NCBI GenBank assembly: GCA_023213395.1
Contig: CM041465.1
Coordinates: 49,731,741-49,795,740 of the forward strand
Length of the DNA stretch: 64,000 bases
Direction: 5' to 3'
Source: Cycas panzhihuaensis
Taxonomy: Eukaryota; Cycadophyta
The notes under the pieces were generated by a model. It made no database searches and was not told the origin of the DNA. It worked only from the letters and a program-made list of their open reading frames with translations. How positions within the stretch are numbered: the stretch's first letter is position 1; each line of letters begins with the position of its first letter. This document shows, piece after piece, positions 53,060 through 64,000 of the stretch. The position numbers and the translations under genes were made by a program.

Positions 53060-53700
53060 AAAGTGGAACTTAAGTGACGAAAGCGTTGAGTCTCTAAGGC
53101 ATCTACTAGCTTCAAGAAACTTTAAACAACTTTAACATCATGGCTACTCGCATTGTAATGACAAAAGCTAAGTTGTATACTTTGAGATATGTTGAGCCTA
53201 TGTCGGCATTTAAGAAATCAATAATGAGTTGAACACTCTTAGGAAACCAACTTTGAAGGATGACCATGTGACTGCCACATTGCATGCATTACCAAGGGAG
53301 TACAATAGTTTCATCTCTTCAATTACAAGAGATGACACACTTGGCACATTGACTTTCAATGAACTTGAAAGTCTTTTGCTTAGAGAGAAGCAAATCTACT
53401 CTAGATAGGATGAGCCATCTACATCAGACGCACTGATGACCAAATGTAAGGCCAAGTAGAATCCCACATAATCTCTTCACAAATAGTTTGAAAATATGAC
53501 AATTGGCACATCAAAAGCCAATGTCAAATGTCATTATTGTGGCAAGATAGGCCACATTGCACCAGAATGTCAAAAAAGCCAACCCAACATGTAGCAACAA
53601 CAACAATTGCAGCAAACAAGATAACAGCAATGGCAGCAACAACCATGTCAGTAGTAGCAACAACCCCCTAGACCAAATCTAGGTGGATTTTGAGGCATTC
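53060..53700 (+). pseudogene. Cop5 Gag with zinc knuckle and Q-rich tail
   Basis: The N-terminal half is badly decayed. The C-terminal half reads LKDDHVTATLHALPREYNSF, ISSITRDDTLGTLTFNELES and LLLREKQIYS (53255-53408). An intact CCHC motif, CHYCGKIGHIAPEC, is at 53529-53570. It is followed by a Gln-rich stretch encoded by CAA/CAG runs (53590-53670) with several stops. Confidence 0.85.
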
Positions 53701-54138
53701 AAAGAGTACAGTGGGGCTTTAGAGGTGGAAATCAATACCCCACCAATCAATTTGCTAATGAGGACAAACTATTTTGTGCTTATCACAACTCACAAAGTGA
53801 TAGCACATGGATTATTGACTCGGGAGCATTTCAACACATAACAGGCGATAAAAAGTTGCTCTATGATATTAAAGGAAACAGGGAAAACGATTACTTTTGA
53901 CAATAATGAGTCAATTGAGATATCTAGAGTGGGCAAAATTGCCTCTTTCATTCTCCAAATCACCTTGCTTCCATAGTTCCCACCAATGATTCCTACTTGA
54001 TACTTGCTATGTATAAAAGTCTCTTATATGTTAATTAGTTGGATAAACAACAAATGAGCATATTGTTTAAAGGTGGGAAATGTACCATTAGTGATAGATA
54101 TGATCAAGTGGTTTCCATTAGTCATAATGACCATGGCC
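53701..54138 (+). pseudogene. Cop5 protease
   Basis: The active site WIIDSGAFQHITGDKKLL (53808 on) keeps D-S-G-A. A frameshift near 53880 follows, then ITFDNNESIEISRVGKI-like sequence and KGGKCTISDRYDQV, the last strand, just before Cop6. The coding region resumes at 59002. Confidence 0.85.
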
Positions 54139-54143
54139 TTAAC

Positions 54144-54575
54144 TATTAGTGGCGATTAACTTAGGTTAACTATACGCTTAATGCATCATTAGGGGATAGT
54201 TATCATGAGCAGGTGTGACAGAGGGATGCATCCTTATACGAATAGGTACGATGAAGAGCCATGTCCATACGCGAAAGGTTACGACACCATTTCAGAGTAT
54301 ATTTATACATACTTCCTTGGTATTCTAACCAATCAACTTGGATCAATGTGATCTCATCATATCTACTCCTATTGCGTCTTACCATTGAACACTATATTGT
54401 TGTTTTAATATTTTAATATAATAAACATTGTATTGGTGGGTTTTCTCTCTCAGGAGTTTCCCATGATAAATCTGGTGTTCAAGTCTCTTTGTGCATGTTC
54501 ATGGCATGTAACAGTCCCTGCCTCTGGTTGCCTTAAACACTTGACCTGCAACTTGCATATACACAAATCCTAACA
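54144..54575 (+). repeat. 5' LTR of Cop6
   Basis: It starts TATTAGTGGCGATTAAC (TG changed to TA) and ends CAAATCCTAACA. The U5 hairpin motif (GTGGG ... CCCA) lies at 54436-54463. The primer site follows at 54576-54587. Confidence 0.9.
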
Positions 54576-54587
54576 TGGTATTAGAGC

Positions 54588-56007
54588 CCAAGGAAGTAAG
54601 GGATAATGTTAGAACTCAAATATGAGATTAGAAATGAGTGAGTTTGTCACTAATCAGTCAAATTTGAAGATTGGAGATGCATAGATCAGGTTGACACTAA
54701 GAAAAGAGGTCATCCAAAGTTGTCAAAATGCATTGGGCATCAATGAAAGCTGTACAATGATGTTGGGCTCAGATTGGGCACCATAAAGTAGTGTTGGGCA
54801 AGTTTTGAAGATATTGGGCATCGTTTGATTATCTTGTACTTCAATTGAAGCTATACAACAAAGTTTCAACAGTATTGAGAGCTGTTAAATTAAATTTCAG
54901 TAACATTTGGAACTCGGCAAGTTGGAAGAAGAACCTGCCTTTGTTTGAATTGTATTCTAAAGAAATAACGGTTAGGAACCTTCGAATAACCTATACTCAA
55001 CCAAAGGCTGGTTTCACTAAGATCAAAGGCTATCAAGAGAAAATAATAATTTGCTTCGAATCTACACAACCCTACGACCATTCTAAACAATTGTGACGCT
55101 TTCCAAACACCACAACTAAAGTGCATTAATGTATTGAGCAATTGCTAAAGGTTGTATAATCTTCAAGTGTTGAAGATCATTGTTATTCTACCATCTTTTC
55201 ATAAAATCACGTCAAATGAAGGATGCAAGATAAAAACAGAAATTGGGAGGTAAAGAGATCGATGAAATTCGATCTTTAATTAGTTGTCGTTCAACAAAAC
55301 TCTATGAAGATGAGTACACTATTGTTCTGCAAGGACTGCCTTTCAAATTTAATCGCACAGTCATCGTCATTTGGAGAAATCACGTAAAAATAGAGAATGA
55401 TAAAATATACATCAACATCTAAATGGTATTCGATTAAATATTTCATGATTTTAATATAGTTTGAAGGTGCACAAATTTGATCATTTAATTAATCACGCAT
55501 AGGGCAATAAATTAATCATGCAGATTCATTTTTGGTAAATATTTTGATATTTCCATCAAAATTAATCGCACGTAGATGAAATATTAGTTGCATAGCCATT
55601 TTGGAGGTGATAAAATTAAAGAGAATATTCTATTGAATATTCTAACTTCAATATTTGGCTTAAAACTTTAGAAAAAGTAATTGAGTTGATCTATTAAGCT
55701 TTTTATAAAGTTTTTCAGAGTAATTCCATCTGAGATTTGGCCCGACAACACACAACATCTGTGTATAGATCATACTGCCTTCATCGAGAAGTTTATGGTG
55801 TTAAAAAGTGCCTTCTAATACTTTATTTCTTCGATTGACATTAAAGGGCATATTCTTTGCGAAAAACACATGGGATATACAACTAATTCTTAGTGAAGTG
55901 ATATACAAAGTTGTGATTTAGGCTTCGTAAAGTGATAAGCATTATAAACTAAAACTTATAAACATGTTTGACAATCAAGTGGAAGTGAATTCAGAGTATC
56001 TACAGAC
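54588..56007 (+). other. Cop6 leader, 1.4 kb without recognisable features
   Basis: No domain is seen between the primer site and the gag start. AT-rich; a plus-strand frame at 54845-55096 carries no known motif. Confidence 0.4.
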
Positions 56008-56797
56008 ATGGACGCCAGAACAACCTTATTGCTACAAGTGATCTTTGATGGCACCAATTTTGAAGAGTTGAAGTCTAACATAGAGCTTGTATTAATGGTC
56101 TAGGAGCTTTGGGACCTAACCTGCGATACTCTACCCAAGAAAAAAGAAGGGGAACCTGACATTGAACCAGATAAACTCACATAAAAAAAAACAACTTCAT
56201 GCCACTAGTCTACTAAAGCTCTCTGGTCTACTGAATCTCTCGTTTGCCCCAGACCGAAGGGCACTCGTCCACAAGTTGAATATGCCAAACGACATTTGGT
56301 AAACCCTATGTGACACGTTTGAAAAGAAGAAGACAAACCATTTGGTCATCTTATTAGGTGAACTATTCAACTCCTGCATTGAGGATGATAGCAATATTAG
56401 CACCTATTTGAATAAGCTGACTGATATTAGGAATAAGTTGGAAGGAATAAAAGAAGACTTGATTAGTGATAAAATCATGTTCACAATCGTTATGAACAAG
56501 TTGCCAACGGCCTACAACACCTTTCAGACTGTGTATAATGTTGACGAGATATTGTAAGATACCTTATTTTAGAAGTTGAAGGAGCTCCTTCTTGCAGAAG
56601 CAGCTAAGCTTAAACATCACGGGTTTGTGGGTTCTATTGATACTAGTCATGCCCTATCCTCAAAGTTTCAAAAAAATGAGGTTGAAGATAGGGATAAACG
56701 TTCACATGAAGAGGGTACCAATAAAAGTAAGAAGAAGAAATATAATGGTTCATGTACTTATTGTGAAACAATGGCCCATAAGGAAAAGGATTGTTAG
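56008..56797 (+). pseudogene. Cop6 Gag (UBN2 type)
   Basis: It starts MDARTTLLQVIFDGTNFEEL at 56008. Stops follow within 100 codons. Then ISTYLNKLTDIRNKLEGIKE, MFTIVMNKLPTAYNTFQTVY (56390-56545), LLLAEAAKLKHHGFVGS and the intact knuckle CTYCETMAHKEKDC (56754-56795). It is close in wording to the Cop4 Gag. Confidence 0.88.
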
Positions 56798-57105
56798 GTG
56801 AGGAAAAAGAACTTAAGGCAACCAATGGGAAGGAGAAGATTGCAGCTTATTGTGTGCGAGTATCAACTCGAAGGTCACTAGATCAAAAGCATTATTCAAT
56901 GTCTGACTCGGGTGCACAACAACGTATCTCTCCCAGTAAGCAAAGTATTAATGTGTTCAACCAAAATCATGGCCAAACGGACATCATACTTGATAATTCT
57001 AGTGTGGTACCAGTCAAAAATGCTAAAACAGTCATAGTAAAAAGTGGTTGCCTTGAGAAGGTGTGGTATACACCTAGAATGAATCACAAACTTCTTTTTA
57101 CTTAG
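56791..57105 (+). pseudogene. Cop6 protease
   Basis: This 104-codon frame contains YSMSDSGAQQRISPSKQSIN, where D-S-G-A is retained, and DIILDNSSVVPVKNAKTVIV with YTPRMNHKLLFT, the terminal strands of Copia protease. A stop follows at 57103. Confidence 0.82.
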
Positions 57106-57700
57106 GATACCTGGCTATACTCTCCCAAAGATAAGTCAGAAGCAAAAGATAAGTCAAAAGTGAAACAATTTAAAGCAACAGCTGAAAAGACATGTGAAAA
57201 TCAAATAAAATTATTTAAGGAGTAATAGTAGAAAAGCCAACAACAATCACATTTCTAAGTTTTGATCTAAACATGGTATTGAGTTAATCCCACATGATGG
57301 AGTTGCCACACAGAAAGATAATATCTTGATCAACATGGCGTTGTGTAGGGTGCAAACACAACATATGCCATCCAATTTCGGGACAAAAGCTATGAAAACT
57401 ATTGTTCACATTGTGAATCGGATTCCAACCTCTGTAGTTCAAAGTGTGATGCCACATGAAAAATGGACCAGTTAAAAGCCTTCCATTGAAAAAATAAAAA
57501 TCTTTGGGTGTATTGCAAATGCATTAATCTCTAACAGACAGTTAAAGAGATCTACCCATAGTTGCAAAAGCACTTTTATGGGATACCATGGAAACATTCA
57601 TACATATAGACTGTGGGATCCGGTGATGCAAAGTTTCTTCATTGTTAGAATATAAATATTGACGAAGCATTGACATACCAATTTCATATGCCTCTGCTAT
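57106..57700 (+). pseudogene. Cop6 integrase remnant
   Basis: The zinc region and the first core strand are deleted. The remaining plus-strand pieces are KHGIELIPHDGVATQKDN, MKTIVHIVNRIPTSVVQSVM, PHEKWTS, IKIFGCIANALIS and FMGYHGNIHTYRLWDPVMQS, with several stops. Confidence 0.82.
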
Positions 57701-58557
57701 TAGATGTTTGTTACCCCCCCTTCACAACATCTCCTAATCTTGCAAAGGTCGAGCTCTAAGAGGAAGATGAAGTAAAAGGTAACAAAAAACTCTAGTTACT
57801 CATTGAGGAGACGACAACCTCCTCTAAGTCATTGCTGGCCGTAAATGAGGATGTAACAGAAAGGTTGATTAAAATTCGAACTACTAGTTGACTTCAAATG
57901 ACGAAAGTCATTCAGTCCCACGTTCTTGATTCATTATGGCAAATGAATCCTTCTTAGAGAGCAACTATGGAAGAGTACAAAGATTCTTTACATAGAAATA
58001 TACCTTCTATTTAAATTGACCCTGAGTTGATGATTGCACCAGTTGATCAAAAGCCAGTAAACAGGTCAAATATAACAACTACACTTGGTGGAGAGTTACA
58101 TCAAAATAATATTCAGTCTGCATTTCTTAACCTTGATTTGAGGAGATTATATCAAGTGCAAACCTCTGAGCTCATTAAGGAAGGACAAGATAAACTATTA
58201 TGCCAATTGAATTGCGCTAAAGTTACATACCCTATGTTTGATTTGGGCTTGTCTTCAGTTCATGAAACATTACGACCTGTGAAAGAAACTCTTAGTTTGG
58301 GCGAAGAGTAACTACAAGATCAAGTGTCGACATTAGAAGAAAGATACCAGTCGATTGTTCAATAGGTGTTTGATGAAAGCAAGCTTCAAGTGGAATCTTC
58401 TTCAACCACTAACCAGGTTACAAATTGATTCACGGAGCTATTTGATGAACATCACCAGCCAACACTTAGCAAGATCATCCTTGAGGGGGGATTGGTCTAC
58501 AAGGACAGATCTCCTAACTAGTGGAGCAATTACTTTTGTTTCATGCCCTATTCGTAT
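57701..58557 (+). pseudogene. Cop6 RT fragment and tail, RNase H missing
   Basis: An RT N-terminal fragment (RATMEEYKDSLHRN near 57960-58000, then GGELHQNNIQSAFLNLDLRR and KEGQDKLLCQLNCAKV up to 58225) passes into sequence without RT or RNase H similarity. The last part ends with LSKIILEGGLVYKD just before the polypurine tract, like the element end in Cop4. The RT active site and all of RNase H are deleted. Confidence 0.75.
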
Positions 58558-58567
58558 TAAAGGGGGA

Positions 58568-59001
58568 TGTTAGCGGTAGTTAACTTAGGTTAACTATACA
58601 CTTAATGCTTCATTAGGGGATAGTTATCACAAGCAGGTGCGACAGAAGGATGTGTCCTTATACGAATAGGTACGATGAAGAGTCGTATCCATACACGAAA
58701 GGTTACGATACCATTTCAAGGTATATTTATACGTATCCCCTTGGTATTCCAACCAATCAACTAGGATCAATGTGATCTCATCATATCTACTCATATTTCA
58801 TCTTACCATTGAACATTGTGTTGTTTTTCTTTTATATTTTAATATAATAAATATTGTGTTGGTGGGTTTTCTCTCTTAGGAGTTTCCCACAATAAACCTA
58901 GTGTTCAAGTCTCCTTGTGCATGTTCTTGGTGTATAACAGTCCCTACCTCTGGTTGACTTAAACACCTAACCTGCAGCTTGCATATACACAAATCCTAAC
59001 A
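58568..59001 (+). repeat. 3' LTR of Cop6
   Basis: It is preceded by the polypurine tract AAGGGGGA (58560-58567). It starts TGTTAGCGGTAGTTAAC and ends AATCCTAACA. The U5 hairpin GTGGG ... CCCAC is at 58862-58890. Confidence 0.92.
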
Positions 59002-60000
59002 TTTACAAATTAGATACATCAAATATTACACTTAATACTGCTCTAGCATATTCTGTCACACAATCTATAACCAAAGAGCAACTTTAGCATAACAGACTAG
59101 GCCACTTAAGCCTAGATAACATCAAAATGATGTTTAGCAAAAACATGGTGTATGAGCTTCCAAAGATATCAGCATCAAAATATCTTTGTGAAGCATATAT
59201 TATGGGAAAATAACATAGAGAGCCTTTTCCTAAAGGAAAAACATGGCATGCATCACAACCTTTGCAACAGGTTCACACAGACTTATATGGGAACCATGTC
59301 CACATCATCTCTTGGAGGAGCATTGTACTACATCATCTTCATTGATGACTTTTCACACAAGGTTTGGGTTTACTTCATCAAACACAAATCTGAGACATTA
59401 GAAAAATTCAAAGAATTCAAACTTGAGGTGAAAAATGAGTCAAAATCTTCAATCAAAATATTGAGATCTGACAACGGAGGTGAATTTACCTTAAGAGAGT
59501 TCAACAAGTTCTATAAAGACCATGGAATCAAAAGACAATACACTACTCCACACACACCTCAACAGAATGGAGTATCTAAGAGGATGAACAGGACTTTGGC
59601 CAACAAAGCCAAAGCCATGATGCATGCAAAAGGGCTTCCTCTTTCCTATTGGGCAAAAGCATTCCGCACAATAACTTATGTGGCCAATAGGAGCCCTACT
59701 ACAACAGTCATCGATAAAACACCAAAGAAGACTCGGTTTGGCAAAAAGCCAATTGTAAGTCGTTTGAGGGCTTTTGAATGCACTGCTTATATGCATATTC
59801 CCCAACAGCAAAGACAAAAGTTGGATCATAATAGTCTCAAACATTTTTTTTTTTGTTACTCTCTAAGCAGCAAAGCATATAGAGTGTATAATTCTATTGC
59901 TAAGAGAATGCATATTTCTAAAGATGTAATCTTTGCTAAGGATAATGAGGAATTAGAATTAACATCCATCCATCCTCCTCTTGACAAAGGCAAGTAGATT
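59002..60000 (+). pseudogene. Cop5 integrase
   Basis: After Cop6 the frame resumes with YKLDTSNITLNTALA and the zinc region RLGHLSLDNIKMM (59085-59130). The core YIIFIDDFSHKVWVYFIKHK (about 59330-59390), ILRSDNGGEFTLREFNKFYK and TPHTPQQNGVSKRMNRTLAN (59455-59600) contain both Asp residues. The Glu position reads Lys (GVSKR instead of GVAER). Then AYMHIPQQQRQKLDHNSLKH and KRMHISKDVIFAKDNEEL follow. A 281-codon open frame covers 59152-59997. Confidence 0.9.
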
Positions 60001-60990
60001 ATCGAGGACTTCCTTCCTTCACAATTTTCCACATCATGTTCATCATTTGCTCCTATTACTTCTAAGTCTACTTCAACTCCAACACTAGTTGACCCTGATA
60101 GCTCTTATGTTGATCAACCCTTATAGCCCTAGGCTATTGATGTTCAAGTTATATCCATGAAGAAGCTACCCAAATGGTATACTCAGACGGTAAAGGACAA
60201 TCAAGTCATTGAAGGAAAATGTCCATCTAAAATGAGGCAGCAAACAATTAACTATGCACATATCGTTGAAGTACTTTGTGTAGATGAGCTTTCCAGTTTT
60301 GAGGAGTCATGTAAAAGTGAAAAGTGGAAACTTACCATGGATGAAGAAATCCATTCTATTGAAAAGAATAGAACTTGGAATTTGGTCAAATTGTCTAAGA
60401 ACAAATAGGCAATCAGTTGCAAATGGGTGTATTAAACCAAATTCCAATTTGATAGATCAATCAAGCATCATAAGACTCAACTAGTTGCCAAGGGCTTCAA
60501 GCAAAAAGAGGGCATTGATTATGACGAGACCTTCGCACCTGTGGTAAACATGAACACCATCATATTAATATTGACCTTAGCTACTCAATGCAAGTGGCCA
60601 ATTTATCAAATGGACGTAAAGAGTGCATTTCTCAATGGCAATCTTCAAGAGGAGGTATATTTGGAGCAATCTCCTAGATATGTTGCACATGGCAAAGAAC
60701 ATTTGGTTTGTTGCCTCAAAAGGGCATTGTATGGTTTGAAACAGGACCCAAGAGCATGGTACTCTAAAATCGATGATTATTTTTTGAAATGTGGATATCA
60801 TCAAACCTCATCAAACCCTAACTTATATATAAAAGTTAAGGAGAATTATGTTGTCTTTATTGTTTTGTATGATGATGACTTAGTGACCACTAGAAGTGAC
60901 CCTAAGATGATACAAATTCTCTAAGATGACCATAAAAGGAGTTTTGAGATGATTGATCTTGGGCTTCTCCATTATTTTTAGGCATGGAGG
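60001..60990 (+). pseudogene. Cop5 reverse transcriptase
   Basis: KKLPKWYTQTVKD and WKLTMDEEIHSIEKNRTWNL (60157-60405) open the domain. After stops come GIDYDETFAPVVNMNTIILI, MDVKSAFLNGNLQEEVYLEQ, LKRALYGLKQDPRAWYSKID and VFIVLYDDDLVTTRSD (60541-60900). The active site is YDDD instead of YVDD. A stop at 60924 and further stops follow. Confidence 0.9.
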
Positions 60991-61815
60991 TGTGGCAATA
61001 GCCAGGTCATATCTTCATTTCCCAAGCCAAATATTCTTGAGACATTTTACAACGATTCAGAATAGAGGACTACAAACCTTTGCCTATACCCATGGATAAT
61101 GGAACTAAGTTATCACTTTATGAGAAGTAGCACCAGCAGATCCCACATCATATCAACAACTAGTGGGTAGCCTAATCTATATCACCAACACTAGAACTAA
61201 TCTTTCATTTGCAGTTGGGATTTATTCCAGGTACATGTCTCAACCCGATCAATAGCATTAGAATGTAGCAAAACGTATACTAATATATCTCAAAAGCACA
61301 TTATAGCATGGCTTTCAATATACACATAATAAGAACTTCATCTTAGAAGGGTTCTCAGATTCTGATTGAGCAAGATGCTAGGATAGCCATAGACCAACCT
61401 TAGGATATTGTTTTCACATTGGATTAGGAGTTATTTCATGGAGTTGTAAGAAGCAACCCAATGTTACCTTGTCCTTCATGGAAGCAGATTACAAAACTCC
61501 AGTCAATGCAACTTGTGAGACTATTTGGCTAAGGAGGATTCTTAATGAGCTTGGATTTGAGCAAGATCACACCACCAAGTTATATTGTGACAACCAAAAT
61601 GTGCTCAAGTTGATTAAGAATCTGGTTTTTTATGTAAAGACCAAGCACATTCAAGTTCATCACCATTTCATCAGGGAGCATGTGTAGAATAGTGAGATCA
61701 ACCTCTTCTATAGGCCCACAGACTAGCAGCTAGCAAATATCTTTATCAAGCCACCTGGTAGAGAAAAGTTCAACAAATTTAGGGATGGTCTTGGTGTCTG
61801 ATTTAACATTATAAA
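60991..61815 (+). pseudogene. Cop5 RNase H
   Basis: Fragments in several frames include LVGSLIYITNTRTNLSFAVG (61150-61215), GFSDSD (about 61345) and MEADYKTPVNATCETIWLRR, ILNELGFEQDHTTKLYCDNQ, KTKHIQVHHHFIREH (61478-61684). It ends with a decayed DIFIKPPGREKFNKF. Family order and wording are Copia. The copy is inactive. Confidence 0.88.
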
Positions 61816-61828
61816 CATTAAGGAGTGG

Positions 61829-62399
61829 TATTAACCTTTATGTTTAAATGTTAAGTGATGTGCTTTATATTGTAATACTATGTATTTTATGTAAAGGTGT
61901 CTTATCACCTAATGCGATAAAGTACACACCCACATTCATTTTAGTAGCACAATGTTGTGACTTAAGAGTCAATGTACCCCTTATGCACTTTTGCTCAAAA
62001 GAGAGCCCAAGGGACACTTGTCTCACATGCAAATGGCATAGCTTGCATGCTTGACACTCATCAAACATCAAGCCCCCTAAGTTCTCTCCTTCAACTCTAT
62101 AGATTGAGACCCATTCTCATGTATTACACAAGAGAGTGAGTATTATATTGTTATGCTATTGTTTTTGAATCTAAGTCAATCTTGTTTATTTGGAGTGAGG
62201 AACAATTCTTACTCCTCCTTAATTTGTGTCCTTCTTATGCTTGAGATCATTGTGCTCCATGCTTGCTTATTCACTTATATTCTATGTTGCTTAGTGTAGA
62301 TGCTAATCATCTCCTTATGCTAGATGATTTCTTCTTCATAAGATCCTAAGGGTTGTGCGCATCAATTATTGGTGTGAAGGCTAAATGCCATCCTCAACA
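61829..62399 (+). repeat. 3' LTR of Cop5
   Basis: The start is TATTAACCTTTATG (TG changed to TA), after the purine-rich ATTAAGGAGTGG (61816-61828). The end is CATCCTCAACA at 62399, then the CATAT duplication. Confidence 0.92.
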
Positions 62400-62404
62400 C
62401 ATAT

Positions 62405-63028
62405 GTCATTAATTCCTATTGGAACACCATCCAACTTATAATATTCTTGGCATCCATACTAGAAAACATGCCATAAGACTCATTGATTTGGCTTTCACAC
62501 TAGATAACATGCCATACAATTGACTCACTCAGCTCTCACACTTCTGAATATATCACAAGATTGAATAACTCTATTCTCACATCCAAAATGGTGAGAACTA
62601 ACCTTTAAATACACCTTGCATGCCTTTTTGGGAATGGCTGTGACCAAAGGTCATAATTACCCCTTTAGCATAATGCATGACTCTTGATAGTAAACCTAGT
62701 GGTTAATCATCATTTACCACTAATTAATGTAGTCCATCCTTATGTATGTACTCTTTAGGTCTTACTTGATTTATGTTCCACTCAATTTGGCTCATGTGTC
62801 CCTCGTGCATTCCAATCTGGGCTCTATCTATTGTGCGTCCCTATTTTGGAACACACCCTCTTATGTATTCCCTCAAAGGTTGTCTTTGTTGTTTGTAGCC
62901 AAAATTAGATACGTTCCAATGTTTGGGCACATGTTGGGCTGTCAACCTACATCCACAATGATCTGTTGCATCCCAATTACCATCTAGTCATTTAACCGAA
63001 TGCACAAGTGTTAGATTTGACCCCAACA
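62405..63028 (-). repeat. Gyp3 3' LTR, right piece
   Basis: This continues the LTR from 50653. It retains the Gyp1-like order (GGTCATAATTACC near 62655 against GGGTTATGACTCCC in Gyp1) and ends ACCCCAACA at 63028. Most GTAC motifs are eroded here. Confidence 0.72.
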
Positions 63029-63109
63029 TCTATCTGGGATTGACAAAACTCGTTGAGCATCCTTGCTCAAAAAAATTTTAAGTTCTAAAATTTTGTTGTT
63101 ATTGTCCTC

Positions 63110-64000
63110 CTCCTCCTCTGGATTAGGACTACCCTTGCAATCCTAGATCCTCTGCAGTCTTAGTGGCTTTGCGTAGGTATTTATTAATCTAAGTAAGGGT
63201 GGCAGTTATTGCATCCTTTTCCTTTAATTTCTCTTGCAATGTCGCGATTTCCACTTTGTATTCTTTTTCCATCTCTTCCACCATTTGTATGATGTGTTTC
63301 CCCTTGCCCTCCAAAGGGTTTTGCTATTGAGAGGACCCTTCCCTTAGTTCTATTACTGTTTGGAAGGGAGGCTCCATCTCCCATTCCTCTAATGACAGTG
63401 TGGATTCCACATCCTCCACTTCAACCAGTCCACATTTGATGCTTTTCTTTACCCCCACTTTGATCAAAGTAGAATTGGGCTCCCCTGTTTCTGTTGAATC
63501 CACTTAATTACTTTTGTCATCTCCTTTTTGACCTATCTTTTCATTTTTGAATCCTGAACACCAATAGGAAATATGTTGATCCATTGTATCATTGTTAGTT
63601 CTCCGTGGCAAATGGGTATTTGTGGCAATATTTCAGGACATTGATGGAATAATGTTGCCAACAACAATGATGGGTGCCAAAAGGGATGGGTTTGTATTTC
63701 ATCTATCTATTGTCTCATGCTACTCACCATGAATCTGCACTAATTTAGTCTAATGTCATCCCAAATCTGTGATAGAATTGGCATCATACCACCATGAATG
63801 TAGGTATGTTTTTATTTATATAAGAAATTTATAACGATGACTTTGGCTACCCATTACAATCATTCATGCCTAATATCCACAATTTGAATTCCGCCTAAAT
63901 ATATGTGAGTGTTTTCCTTGCATAGTTCCCTCACCCAGGTTTTTGGTCTACCTCTAATCTCTTCGTAATGGCTAGAGTGTCCCCTTCTTTTGAAAGCCCT
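63110..64000 (-). pseudogene. Gyp3 extra 3' ORF, incomplete at window edge
   Basis: The minus strand from 64000 down encodes GLSKEGDTLAITKRLEVDQK, WVRELCKENTHIYLGGIQI, KHTYIHGGMMPILSQIWDD, IDEIQTHPFWHPSLLLLATL and KKEMTKVIKWIQQKQGSPI, ending in the coiled-coil segment MEKEYKVEIATLQEKLKEKD near 63200-63290. These are collinear with the Gyp1 3' ORF at 8040-9104. Several stops and at least one frameshift are present. The N-terminus is beyond the window. Confidence 0.75.

Larger units (their letters stand above)
54144..59001 (+). mobile_element. Cop6: Copia element nested in Cop5
   Basis: LTRs of about 433 bp (54144-54575 and 58568-59001), the primer site TGGTATTAGAGC and a polypurine tract define the element. 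The flanking 5-mers TTAAC (54139-54143) and TTTAC (59002-59006) are a duplication with one change. gag, protease, integrase and a fragment of RT are present; RNase H is absent. It belongs to the same Gag subfamily as Cop4. Confidence 0.88.
50654..62399 (+). mobile_element. Cop5: Copia retrotransposon interrupted by Cop6
   Basis: LTRs of about 570 bp (50654-51222 and 61829-62399), the exact duplication CATAT (50649-50653 and 62400-62404), a Met-type primer site and a polypurine tract define it. The plus-strand order is gag, protease, (Cop6), integrase, RT and RNase H. Cop6 splits the coding region between protease and integrase. Without Cop6 it is about 6.9 kb, including a 1.8-kb leader. Stops and frameshifts are spread through all genes. 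Confidence 0.92.
50393..64000 (-). mobile_element. Gyp3: Gypsy element, 3' LTR split by Cop5, runs off the window
   Basis: The 3' LTR pieces 50393-50653 and 62405-63028 are collinear with the Gyp1 LTR (TATTGACTTCC against TGTTGACTTCT at the start, CACTTGTCA and TATTTTATTAAGCAATAT inside). Next to the LTR is the Gyp1-like GAGCATCCTTGCTCA and then the extra 3' ORF. Integrase and earlier domains must lie to the right of 64000. Confidence 0.82.

Overview
This window reads as intergenic DNA from a plant with a large, repeat-rich genome. Nearly all of it is LTR retrotransposon sequence of the Copia and Gypsy types, plus one LINE with a plant-type reverse-transcriptase zinc finger and RNase H. Most elements carry stop codons, frameshifts or deletions. 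The organism could be a gymnosperm or another large-genome seed plant; the sequence alone does not decide this. No intact single-copy host gene, rRNA, tRNA or CRISPR array was found.

The elements are nested and can be peeled apart by LTR termini and target-site duplications (TSDs). The bottom layer is a pair of directly repeated blocks, R-A (2932-4563) and R-B (37615-39087 plus 49823-50390). They may be the LTRs of a very old plus-strand element whose interior survives as 21988-23033 and 35196-37614, with an RNase H remnant just before R-B. Inserted into it are Cop2 (4602-21982, minus, TSD GGAAA), Cop3 (23034-35190, minus, TSD ATAGG/ATAGT) and Cap1 (39093-49817, minus, TSD TGATC). Second-level insertions are Gyp1 (7049-17454, TSD GTAAG) and a 5'-truncated LINE (18987-21046, 14-bp TSD) inside Cop2; Gyp2 (23789-29297, plus, TSD TGAAC) inside Cop3; and Cop4 (43533-48934, plus, TSD CATTT) inside Cap1. 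To the right, Gyp3 (50393 to beyond the window, minus) has its 3' LTR split by Cop5 (50654-62399, plus, TSD CATAT), which is itself split by Cop6 (54144-59001, plus). The left edge holds a decayed Copia (Cop1, 1-2470).

The most notable element is Cap1. It has matching 300-bp LTRs, a Met-type primer site and a polypurine tract. No pol gene was recognised in it. Instead it carries intronless pieces of at least two unrelated host genes in its own orientation: an RRM RNA-binding protein of the nuclear-speckle type and a LIFEGUARD/Bax-inhibitor-like membrane protein, about 17 bp apart, plus further unidentified segments. Its LTR begins with the same 18 bases as Cop2, which suggests that a Cop2-like Copia supplied the enzymes.

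The Gypsy elements Gyp1, Gyp2 and Gyp3 form a related group with unusual features: four CCHC zinc knuckles in Gag, a second capsid-like domain between protease and reverse transcriptase, a conserved extra 3' ORF ending in a coiled coil, and clusters of GTAC motifs in the LTRs and in the post-pol spacer. Gyp2 has lost its reverse transcriptase through a large deletion but keeps a 635-codon open frame. Cop2 and Cop4 both have a 5' LTR that matches the 3' LTR only over its first 58-93 bp. In Cop4 the replacement sequence carries a perfect hairpin just upstream of a TATA box.
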